NCBI GenBank assembly: GCA_016714895.1 | Contig: JADKBV010000011.1 | Coordinates: 744,001 to 808,000 of the forward strand | DNA length: 64,000 bases | DNA from: Saprospiraceae bacterium | GTDB taxonomy: Bacteria; Bacteroidota; Bacteroidia; Chitinophagales; Saprospiraceae | Reading direction: 5' to 3' | Shown: positions 57,573 through 64,000 of the stretch, one piece after another | How the letters are laid out: each line of letters starts with the position of its first letter | Position numbering within the stretch: the first letter of the stretch is position 1 | The notes under the pieces: generated by a model | Seen by the model: the letters and a program-made list of their open reading frames with translations, nothing else | Told to the model about the DNA's origin: nothing | Database searches by the model: none | Made by a program: the position numbers and the translations under genes

Positions 57573-58230
57573 AATTAAAATTGCCATTGTTGAGGACGTG
57601 TTTTTATTTGTCCAGGGTTTAAGATTGATATTGGAACTCTATCCGGATCTGGAAGTTGCCTTTACAGCTCCCAATGGTCAGGTTTTGTTGGACAAATTAC
57701 GTGAGGAACCGGATATTGTTGACATAGTTTTACTCGATCTGGAAATGCCCGTTCTCGATGGGGTGGATACCCTCAGAGAAATTATGCTGAAACAGTATCC
57801 GGTCAAGGTTATTATTTTAACATCACACTTTAATGATGGGATGATCATCAAACTGCTTGATGAAGGTGCTTCGAGTTTTTTAGCTAAAAATGAAAAACCG
57901 GATAATCTGGTTGAGACAATCAGAAAAGTATATGATAAAGGTTTTTACATCAATAATTATATCCTTCAGCTCATAAGAAACCGAAGACTCCTGGCAAAAC
58001 GCAAAGTGCTGCAAACGGATCTGACCAAAAGAGAAGTTGAAATCCTGGTGCTGATTTGTGAAGAATATTCCAATAAAGAAATAGCTGATAAATTGCAACT
58101 AAGCGCCCGGACTATCGAGGGACACAGGCAAAATATTCTCATGAAGACCGGATGTAAAAATACCGTCGGTATGGTCATCTATGCAATCGAACATCAACTC
58201 ATCGATGTGTCTATTTCAAAATACCATTAA
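57565..58230 (+). CDS. Response regulator, NarL/LuxR type, partner of the kinase
   Basis: 221 residues. Receiver domain: acidic E10/D11, phosphoacceptor D58 (VLLDLEMPVLDG), Thr/Ser in VIILTSHF, Lys in FLAKNEK. LuxR HTH at about 150-215 (LTKREVEILVLICEE, YSNKEIADKLQLSARTIEGHR). It most likely activates the regulon marked by the ACGTAKRAATACCTR motif, including its own operon. That assignment is inferred from shared motifs, not shown. Confidence 0.93.
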   Translation: MFKIKIAIVEDVFLFVQGLRLILELYPDLEVAFTAPNGQVLLDKLREEPDIVDIVLLDLEMPVLDGVDTLREIMLKQYPVKVIILTSHFNDGMIIKLLDEGASSFLAKNEKPDNLVETIRKVYDKGFYINNYILQLIRNRRLLAKRKVLQTDLTKREVEILVLICEEYSNKEIADKLQLSARTIEGHRQNILMKTGCKNTVGMVIYAIEHQLIDVSISKYH

Positions 58231-58388
58231 AAACGTCTCTAAGGTAAAGGTGAATCGAAACATGTCTGCAGAGGGTCAGGAAAAAAAATAAACTAAAGAA
58301 CATGTAAAAGTTAGAAGTCAACAGGAACAATGTTTTAAAAATAATGTGTGTAGGAAATCTATGTAGTTTTGGGGTGTAAAGAAAAAAA

Positions 58389-58424
58389 ACACCAGGTATT
58401 TAACGGGTTAATATTACCTGGTGT
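58389..58424 (-). terminator. Terminator of T9SS cargo gene
   Basis: ACACCAGGTA/TACCTGGTGT perfect 10-bp stem with a 16-nt loop. On the minus strand it is followed by a T8 run. Confidence 0.85.
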
Positions 58425-58478
58425 GCGGGGCATAAAATTTACAATGGTGAAGAAGTTTTCAGTGATTTCTGTTTAACA

Positions 58479-59627
58479 TCATCTATCTGTTTTTATAAAA
58501 CGGATGTGTTTGATATCACTATAATTAGAGGATATAAAATAAGCGCCTGGGGGTAAATCTGATATATCTGATTCTATAAAATACTGTTCACTAGCCATAA
58601 AAATAGTTCTGACTTTGTAACCGTTCATTGAGTTTATGGTCAGTTCGATAGCTTGATTTTGAGGATTGTTAATTTCTATTTTTAAAAGATTATTTACAGG
58701 ATTTGGTTGAATGCGAATTTCAATTTGTTTTTTAGTGGCAACTTCCACCAAAGTACTGTATTCAAATTTTCCATCGTAATCAACTTGTTTGACTCTATAT
58801 TGATATATATTGCCCGGGAGGATTGATTTATCTATATATTCATAGGTACTCAGATCATTTGTATTCCCCGAACCTTTTATCTGACTAATCGCCTCGAAAA
58901 GAATACCGTCCATACTTCTTTCAATCTGGAAATAGTCATTATTTATTTCTGAATGAGTTTGCCATAAAATTCTTGCATTACCTTCTTTGGTGAGTTCTCC
59001 TGATAACCCGGCCCATTTTACAGGCAAACTTCCGAGATTGGTATTAAACACCGTAAGTCTCGTATCCTGGTTTTGTCCTCCAAAATCTGCACATGCCCGA
59101 ATTTCAATAGAATTTCCACTGGCAGTTTGATTCCACGAACCACCGGTATTTGAGCCGGCGATGCTAAAATTTGGACTTACAACCCAAGCGCCACCGTTGA
59201 CACGGTATCCGAAGTTGACATGACCGTCAGATGTTGAATTATCTGAACCAAATTTAAGCGCAGCAAAATTCATTTGTACAGATCCTAAACCTGTAACATT
59301 GATAACAGGTGAATTGACACAAAGCAAACCGTCAGGGTCTTCCCATTCAAAAAAACCATTGGGCATCGTCTGCCCCCAGTCATGATTGCCTAAACTTGAC
59401 CACTGAATAGTTATTGGCCTTGCAGGGTTTGGTGCTGTCAGATACCAGTTCATTCCGGTGACATCATAAGTCGGACAAGTAGGAGGATTAGTATTATTAC
59501 TACACTGACTCCCGCTATTTGGGGGCGGTGTAATTCCTCTGCCTGGTGTTGAAAATATTGGCGTGTATTGAGCAGAAAGCTGAATGGTCAAAAATAAAAT
59601 CCCAAATATGTACCTGATCGACTTCAT
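58479..59627 (-). CDS. T9SS-secreted protein with type A sorting domain
   Basis: 382 residues from ATG 59627 (MKSIRYIFG); ATG 59633 is an equal alternative, and a longer open frame upstream is unlikely. Signal peptide ends near LSAQ. A beta-rich region follows (about 20-200; CPTYDVTGMNWYL, VQMNFAALKFGSDNSTSDG, VNFGYRVNGGAWVV) of unknown ligand, then a fibronectin-like stretch (VKWAGLSGELTKEGNARILW, YQYRVKQVDYDGKFEYS) and a type A T9SS tail (IQPNPVNN ... IKHIRFIKTDR). The same fibronectin-like block precedes the tail of the first giant adhesin. Destination is the cell surface or outside. Divergence and convergence with the two-component genes suggest a separate unit. Confidence 0.88.
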   Translation of the reverse strand: MKSIRYIFGILFLTIQLSAQYTPIFSTPGRGITPPPNSGSQCSNNTNPPTCPTYDVTGMNWYLTAPNPARPITIQWSSLGNHDWGQTMPNGFFEWEDPDGLLCVNSPVINVTGLGSVQMNFAALKFGSDNSTSDGHVNFGYRVNGGAWVVSPNFSIAGSNTGGSWNQTASGNSIEIRACADFGGQNQDTRLTVFNTNLGSLPVKWAGLSGELTKEGNARILWQTHSEINNDYFQIERSMDGILFEAISQIKGSGNTNDLSTYEYIDKSILPGNIYQYRVKQVDYDGKFEYSTLVEVATKKQIEIRIQPNPVNNLLKIEINNPQNQAIELTINSMNGYKVRTIFMASEQYFIESDISDLPPGAYFISSNYSDIKHIRFIKTDR

Positions 59628-59925
59628 GTTCATAATAAAATAATTAAGTTTAAAAAATGTAAGAATAATAGTTAGTCTTGATTGATACATCAAATCCACG
59701 GAATTGATGTATAACTATTATCCTTCTAAAATCCTTTGATGTAAAATTGGATATATCATTTGCCTATTATATTGTGACCAATTATATAAAAAGTCCAACC
59801 TTTTGGCTAAGCGGTAACATTTGTAAATATTACTTTATCCCTTTTTGGGTGAATAATAAAAAACGAGAAGTCTATTCTTTTCTGAAACCAGAAGCATGAA
59901 TTTCTATTTTAGAAATTATAAAAAT
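59628..59925. other. Intergenic region, about 300 nt
   Basis: No gene. AATTTCT/AGAAATT (59899-59917) is a weak hairpin near the collar gene stop, without a T-run. Confidence 0.35.
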
Positions 59926-60444
59926 TTATGATCGTGGCGGATAAATACCTTCTAATGCTATACAATAATTCATGGTAAGGAAGGGCTGATGATTTTCGTG
60001 AGACTCATTATTTCCGGTATTACCTATGGTTATGGCACCAGCATTCATGATCTGGTTGGCAGCAGCGTCTGTATAGATAGCTGTTTCCGCCAGAAGATGA
60101 TTTTGGGCTTCCTCCTGATTGGCGGCTCCGTTGCTGGCAGACAATTGACCTGCGTGAATGTGGGAAGGAATTTCTAATACAGATAATGATATCCTTTCCT
60201 GGCCCGACACTTCTCCAATGTCGTAATTTAATAAACCGGGTCCGTTACCTTGATTGATAGCTACCCTGCCTTGCAAATCAGGCAAAGCAAAAGTTGTGAC
60301 GCCATCCCCTCCGTAATACGTGCCTATCAAACTGAATAATGGAGTATATTGTGCTATGGAAAGAATTTGGCCATTACATTGTGCCCAGCCTCTCGGTGCA
60401 TATTTGAACGGAAAAAGACAGATTTGACCTATATATGGTTCCAT
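59926..60444 (-). CDS. Tail-collar domain protein (second copy)
   Basis: 172 residues of the phage-tail-collar / microcystin-dependent-protein family: MEPYIGQICLFPFKYAPRGW, QCNGQILSIAQYTPLFSLIG, YYGGDGVTTFALPDLQGRV, then a Gly/Asn-rich middle and NYCIALEGIYPPRS. No signal peptide. Such proteins are found both in phage tail fibres and, as here, in small non-phage clusters of Bacteroidota; no other phage genes are near. About 70% alike by eye to the gene 33 nt upstream, so a tandem duplication. Function in the cell is unknown. Confidence 0.85.
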   Translation of the reverse strand: MEPYIGQICLFPFKYAPRGWAQCNGQILSIAQYTPLFSLIGTYYGGDGVTTFALPDLQGRVAINQGNGPGLLNYDIGEVSGQERISLSVLEIPSHIHAGQLSASNGAANQEEAQNHLLAETAIYTDAAANQIMNAGAITIGNTGNNESHENHQPFLTMNYCIALEGIYPPRS

Positions 60445-60477
60445 ATGTTTATTTTAATAGGATTAATATGAAAAAAA

Positions 60478-60996
60478 TTACGGTCGCGGCGGAAATATTC
60501 CTTCTAAAGCAATACAATAATTAAGAACCAAAAAAGGCTGTCGGTTTTCATGAGCCTGATTGTTTCCTGTTGGTCCTACGGTGACTGCTCCGGCGTTCAT
60601 AACCTGATTGGCTGCCGCGTCCGTATAGATAGCAGTCTCTGAGAGAAGATGATTCTGAGCTTCTTCCTGATTGGCAGCCCCGTTGCTCGCATGTAATTGG
60701 CCCGGGTGGTTATGTGCCGGCAATTGAGATGTTGTCAATGTTACTGATTCCACACCTGCTGCAAAGCCGATCGGATAACTGGATAATCCGGGACCTTGTC
60801 CCTGACTGAGGGCAACCCGACCTCTTAAATCCGGAAGTGCAAATGTTGTTCTGCCATCACCGCCATAAGTTGTTCCCAACAGACTGAATAAAGCAGAATT
60901 TTGTGCAATGGGCATCAACTGACCGTTACACTGAGCCCAACCTCGTGGAGCAAAATTAAATCCGAAAAGACATACTTGTCCGATATAAGGTTCCAT
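60478..60996 (-). CDS. Tail-collar domain protein (first copy)
   Basis: 172 residues, same architecture as the next gene: MEPYIGQVCLFGFNFAPRGW, QCNGQLMPIAQNSALFSLLG, TYGGDGRTTFALPDLRGRV, and a shared central block AAANQVMNAGAVT. The collar fold normally sits at the base of tail fibres. It is the promoter-proximal gene of a two-gene unit whose upstream region contains two copies of the shared 15-bp motif and a -7 box, so probably controlled by the nearby response regulator. Confidence 0.86.
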   Translation of the reverse strand: MEPYIGQVCLFGFNFAPRGWAQCNGQLMPIAQNSALFSLLGTTYGGDGRTTFALPDLRGRVALSQGQGPGLSSYPIGFAAGVESVTLTTSQLPAHNHPGQLHASNGAANQEEAQNHLLSETAIYTDAAANQVMNAGAVTVGPTGNNQAHENRQPFLVLNYCIALEGIFPPRP

Positions 60997-61033
60997 ATGT
61001 TGAATTTTTTTTGGTTTAAAAATATTTATACCG

Positions 61034-61041
61034 CAAAATTA
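61034..61041 (-). promoter_or_regulatory. -7 box (TAATTTTG) of tail-collar operon
   Basis: Minus strand TAATTTTG fits TAnnTTTG, 37 nt before the start codon. No -33 TTG is in place, consistent with an activator-dependent promoter. Confidence 0.5.
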
Positions 61042-61063
61042 TGGGAATACAATAGTTTAAATA

Positions 61064-61103
61064 CAGGTAGAAACACGCAGGATTTTACCAGGTATTTATA
61101 CGT
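61064..61103 (-). promoter_or_regulatory. Candidate response-regulator site A (two direct repeats)
   Basis: Minus strand ACGTATAAATACCTG (61103-61089) and GCGTGTTTCTACCTG (61078-61064), 25 bp apart, upstream of the tail-collar -7 box. It matches sites B and C. Confidence 0.6.
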
Positions 61104-61433
61104 GACATAGGACTTCAGCAACACTGACGACACTCAAAGTGTCAAAGGATTTGTCAATTTGAATTATTGTAATAACCCGGATATCATACACAATGACTCA
61201 CTTGAAAATATTTTATTTTTGAAAGAAGTAAATTCTATATATAATATATCTATTGTGGATAATAATGTAAACTTATTTTAGGACGGGACACCGTAATGGT
61301 CAACCCCCCGCGCGCCGCATCGATACAAATCGACAAATCTTACATCCCGATTGGTATCGGGACCACAAATCAAACAATTTTTACAAATCCAACAATTCAA
61401 ATCATGAAAGTATAACGTAAAGTTGAAAATCAT
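61104..61433. other. Intergenic region with repeat copy 1
   Basis: No gene. 61300-61405 holds one copy of the dispersed intergenic repeat: GCATCGATACAAATCGAC at 61317-61334, the hairpin CCCGAT-tggt-ATCGGG (61346-61361), and CAAATC/CAACAA-rich sequence. Confidence 0.5.
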
Positions 61434-61441
61434 TATATTTG
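61434..61441 (+). promoter_or_regulatory. -7 box (TATATTTG) of MNT/HEPN pair
   Basis: Fits TAnnTTTG and lies 21 nt before the MNT start codon; no good -33 element. Confidence 0.45.
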
Positions 61442-61462
61442 TACATTAAATACGAATATCAC

Positions 61463-61759
61463 ATGAAAAACCACACGATTCATTACCTTAAAATCCTTCG
61501 TGACCATCAGGACCAACTTCAGGAAAAGTTTCCGATTTCATCGTTGGCGCTGTTCGGATCGGTATTGCGGGATGATTTTGATGTTGATTCAAGTGACATC
61601 GACGTATTGGTTGAGTTTAACGGAGATATTGGTTGGGAGTTTTTTGATCTCGAAAACGAATTGTCAGGACTCATGGGAAAAAAAGTTGATTTGGTTTCCA
61701 AAGCTGCTTTAAAACCCCGGTATTGGGAATACATTCAAAAGGAGGTATGTTATGTCTGA
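61463..61759 (+). CDS. MNT-type minimal nucleotidyltransferase (antitoxin, MntA-like)
   Basis: 98 residues from ATG 61463; an in-frame TTG at 61439 overlaps the -7 box. Minimal polymerase-beta fold with GSVLR at 32-36 and D45-I-D47 (GS-x11-DxD; one residue longer than the GS-x10-DxD described for MntA). In the HepT/MntA type VII systems this enzyme adds AMP to a Tyr of the HEPN toxin and so silences it. It is followed directly by such a toxin with a strong Shine-Dalgarno between them. Confidence 0.88.
   Translation: MKNHTIHYLKILRDHQDQLQEKFPISSLALFGSVLRDDFDVDSSDIDVLVEFNGDIGWEFFDLENELSGLMGKKVDLVSKAALKPRYWEYIQKEVCYV
61739..61744 (+). promoter_or_regulatory. Shine-Dalgarno AGGAGG that marks the original toxin start
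   Basis: A perfect AGGAGG sits 7 nt before ATG 61752. Strong Shine-Dalgarno sites are rare in this window, so this supports 61752 rather than 61778 as the natural start of the toxin. Confidence 0.6.
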
Positions 61760-61777
61760 TCATAAACCTGCATTTTA

Positions 61778-62089
61778 ATGGATATGCTGGACGCCATAGA
61801 AGCTGTTATGATTTATACTGACAATATTAGTTATGAGCAGTATCTGTCAGATCGCAGGACCAGGGATGCCATATATCGAAACATTATGGTATTAGGAGAA
61901 GCAGCCGCCCGTATGCCTGAATCATTTGTTAAACAAAATCCGGATATTGAATGGAACAAAATGATTTCTACCAGAAATGCTTTGGTGCATGGATACGATA
62001 AAATTGATGACCGTATCGTGTGGAACATTATCCAAACAGTCATGCCGAAATTAAAAAATCAAATAAAAAACTTAAAAGAAAAATTTTAG
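61778..62089 (+). CDS. HEPN toxin (HepT-like, DUF86), 5' end frameshifted
   Basis: 103 residues from ATG 61778. HEPN RNase motif R66-x4-H71-x-Y73 (RNALVHGY), the same RX4HXY that is AMPylated in HepT. The ATG at 61752, 7 nt after AGGAGG and overlapping the MNT gene end, opens MSDHKPAF and then hits TAA; adding one T in the TTTT tract (61773-61776) would fuse it to MDMLDAIEAV as expected for the family. The stop and the next start overlap (TAATG), allowing termination-reinitiation and a toxin lacking about nine residues. Either attenuated, reinitiated or a sequencing error. Confidence 0.82.
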   Translation: MDMLDAIEAVMIYTDNISYEQYLSDRRTRDAIYRNIMVLGEAAARMPESFVKQNPDIEWNKMISTRNALVHGYDKIDDRIVWNIIQTVMPKLKNQIKNLKEKF

Positions 62090-62099
62090 GAAATCACTC

Positions 62100-62777
62100 T
62101 ACATAAAATGCTGACTATTAATGCTACGCATTGAGTCGTTTTTACTCATTTTGTCACGCCACAAACCGTTGTTTGTGGTTACTTTATTAATGAGTGAAAT
62201 CGTTCACTCTGTTCCTTGCTTTCAGTCATCCCTTAAAATGGAAGGAATCGCGAACTACGCTTCGCAGGTGGAGAATTACACAGGTGTTAGGTTTTATGAA
62301 TTAGATGTCAGGCAGTTATGTCGAACCTTCCGGAGTTTTGGGAGATAAAAAAGGTTTTTTTTCAATGCTGTGCATTGTCCTTTTTTTACTCATCCCCGGC
62401 CCTTCTCTCAAGAAAGAAGGGTGACGCACAGGGCCTGGGTTTAGTGCTTTAATGCTTTGGATAAAACGAATTTTTAACTTATTTTTGGAAGACAATAATC
62501 TGCCTGGCGTTAGGAAATCTAAGGTCGCAAGCCACACCCCTCTATTTCAAGAGAGGGGCCCGGGGGTGAGTAAAAACTTCGATTTTCCCGACTTCTCGTG
62601 CGCCGCGTCGACCCAACTCATCAACTTATCAAATGTATCAACTCCTCAAATCGTCCTTTAAAAAGGGGCGTAGCCCTGATGTCTTAAAATTGAGAAGATT
62701 TTGGGTTTGTTTAGGGTTTTGGCATGTTTGTCATAAATTACAGGGTTATGTACGTATGCTTTTCCGGCGAACGGAGA
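62100..62777. repeat. Dispersed palindrome-rich intergenic repeat, copy 2
   Basis: No gene. Contains AATGC-N3-GCATT at 62120-62132 and 62364-62376, CCACAAAC-cgtt-GTTTGTGG (62159-62178) and GAGTGAA-atcg-TTCACTC (62192-62209). Segments such as CTTCCGGAGTT, GATAAAAAAGGTTTTTTTT, GCATTGTCCTTTTTT and TTAATGCTTTGG recur in the copy at 63480-64000. The open frames here look like chance ORFs. Confidence 0.7.
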
Positions 62778-63161
62778 TTATACCTTATGTGGATTAACAT
62801 ATCTCAATCCTTTGATATTTGTAAAATCTTTTTCGTTGGCAGTAATCAAGGTGTAGCCGGAAGCCAAAGCAGTGGCTGCAATAATTGCATCAGGTGTTTT
62901 TATTCTTTTACTTTTTCTTAAGTCAACACAATGTGTAATCACATTGGTGCTTATATCCATAACTACGCTATCATCAATAAAATCTTTAACAGTTTGGGTA
63001 GTGATTTTATCGGTATCCCAGCATAGAAGTTCAATTTGTGTAATGATAGAGATATTTGGAATGGCATCCATCACAGTGTCCATAAAAGCCATACCTGCAG
63101 GTGAAAAAGAATCAGAAAGATAATCTGACACCACATTGGTATCAATCAGTTATTGTTCCAT
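62778..63161 (-). pseudogene. PIN-domain toxin (VapC-like) with stop at codon 4
   Basis: PIN-type RNase of a VapBC-like pair. ATG 63161 lies inside the antitoxin gene end, as usual; it reads Met-Glu-Gln then TAA, then continues in frame LIDTNVVSDYL. The first catalytic Asp is in LIDTN; other acidic residues are present (ITQIELL, TPDAIIAATAL, TANEKDF). The later GTG at 63134 would restore an open frame of 118 residues but leaves out LIDTN, so the product would lack one metal ligand. Readthrough, a non-standard start at CTG/ATT, or true inactivation are all possible. Confidence 0.8.
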
Positions 63162-63361
63162 TCACTTCGCATTTTTTTTATATGTTCATTAAGGTTTTCC
63201 CCTTGCTCTTTACTAATAGTCCCTTTATATTTATCAGATAGTTTTTGTTTTGCAGGAACAAAATTTTCTTTAAGTACTTTTATCAATTCCAATTCTTCCA
63301 ACTCATGTAACAGCCCTACTACTTTTTGATTGGTTATTTGTATGAGCATTGTATTATCCAT
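63146..63361 (-). CDS. Antitoxin-like partner of the VapC-type gene
   Basis: 71 residues, mostly helical and charged, ending KKMRSEWNNN. Position, size and overlap of 16 nt with the toxin frame fit a VapB/Phd-like antitoxin. The N-terminus (MDNTMLIQITNQKVVGLLHE) is short for a DNA-binding domain and no standard fold is certain; the second half (ENFVPAKQKLSDKYKGTISK) would wrap the toxin. ATG at 63361; ATG 4 codons later is an alternative. Confidence 0.75.
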   Translation of the reverse strand: MDNTMLIQITNQKVVGLLHELEELELIKVLKENFVPAKQKLSDKYKGTISKEQGENLNEHIKKMRSEWNNN

Positions 63362-63479
63362 AATTCCAAATTATTTAGAAATTGATAAAAATTTAATTGC
63401 AAGAAACAAAATATCATAACAATTTATTATAAAGTTTAGTTGTATAGAAAATTAACTATTGTTTTCAGTAATTATTTGA

Positions 63480-64000
63480 AGTTTAGGGTTTAGGCGGTTT
63501 TTAAGATTGTTTAACGTTAAGAGCTTAGGGTTTAGGCGTGTTTGTCGTAACTTCCGGAGTTATGGGAAATAAAAAAGGTTTTTTTTAATGCTGCGCATTG
63601 TCCTTTTTTGGCCCCTCTAAATCTCCCCGGGAGGGGAGACTTTGGGATTCACGACAACCAAAGGAAGTTATTAACCGCTGACATTGGTCGACAAACCGAA
63701 GTCCCCCTCCTTCGGAGTATTAAGGGGAAGCAGAAAAAGTCCGAAGCTATCCGTGAAAGTCGACACTTTTGCGAAGCATCGATGCAAATCGACAAATCAA
63801 ACAAATTTAACAAATCAAACAATCAAGGTGACTGACCGTTGCTCGCCATTTTGAGCCCAACGACAAGGGCTCAAAATAGGGAAGGAACCGCGAACTAAGG
63901 CTAGCGGGTGGAAAATTTAAAAACTACTGCAGATTACACATATGGTCTGGGTTTTGTGCGTTAATGCTTTGGGTATACCTCTTATTTTGTTCAGGTTTGG
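63480..64000. repeat. Dispersed palindrome-rich intergenic repeat, copy 3 (runs off window)
   Basis: No gene. Shares with copies 1 and 2: AATGC-tgc-GCATT (63587-63599), GCATCGATGCAAATCGAC at 63776-63793, CAAATCAAACAA-rich sequence, CTTCCGGAGTTATGGGA, CGCGAACTA, and TTAATGCTTTGGG near the end. The order of blocks differs between copies, suggesting a composite element. Confidence 0.7.

Noticed and set aside
59926..60996. Prophage region suggested by the tail-collar genes
   Set aside because: No capsid, portal, terminase, integrase or lysis genes and no att-like repeats are seen around them.
62121..62348. 75-codon open frame in the repeat copy 2
   Set aside because: Lies across palindromic repeat sequence, no RBS, no conservation expected.
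63608..63835. 75-codon open frame at the right end
   Set aside because: Made of the dispersed repeat; same reasons.

Overview
The window looks like a chromosomal segment of a low-GC member of the Bacteroidota, probably Saprospiria or a relative. This is inferred from the type IX secretion (T9SS) type A C-terminal domains, Bacteroidota-type -7 boxes (TAnnTTTG), few visible Shine-Dalgarno sequences, and many secreted PKD/SprB/Ig-like proteins. No rRNA, tRNA, CRISPR array or insertion sequence was recognised.

Layout. (1) 1-3045: a truncated DEAD-box helicase and an ABC-F ATPase. (2) 3206-20559: a secreted protein and, 2 nt later, a 5418-residue surface protein (RCC1-like head, about 40 DUF11-type Ig repeats, SdrB-like domains, T9SS sorting domain). 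Its core is 33 tandem repeats of exactly 321 bp. (3) 20574-22991: cysQ, galE and cdd. (4) 23186-40951: a second giant gene of 5827 codons with about 30 diverged Ig-like modules and a different C-terminus, preceded by a long structured leader. (5) 40965-46396: an orphan NarL-type regulator, a MerR/cobalamin-domain regulator and three small envelope proteins. (6) 46458-52971, minus strand: Rieske oxygenase, uvrA, two DUF1538 membrane proteins, a PII-like protein and a CBS-pair protein. (7) 53290-61103: a trypsin-like protease with an unknown partner, a lipoprotein/membrane protein/histidine kinase/response regulator operon, a T9SS cargo protein and two tail-collar proteins. (8) 61300-64000: an accessory zone with a HEPN/MNT pair and a VapC-type pair set in dispersed palindrome-rich repeats.

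How the parts connect. Three promoter regions in 53-61 kb share a 15-bp motif (ACGTAKRAATACCTR) in the same orientation and at similar distance from the gene. They precede the two-component operon itself, the unknown-protein/protease pair and the tail-collar pair, which suggests one small regulon under the encoded NarL-type regulator. The DUF1538 x2/PII/CBS set looks like a nucleotide-sensing membrane transport system. Three genes carry lesions or recoding signals: a membrane protein split at T8 with a U UUU UUA heptamer, a HepT-like toxin frameshifted after codon 8, and a VapC-like toxin with a stop at codon 4.

Limits: everything was read by eye. Family names rest on motifs, not searches, and several promoter and operator calls are tentative.
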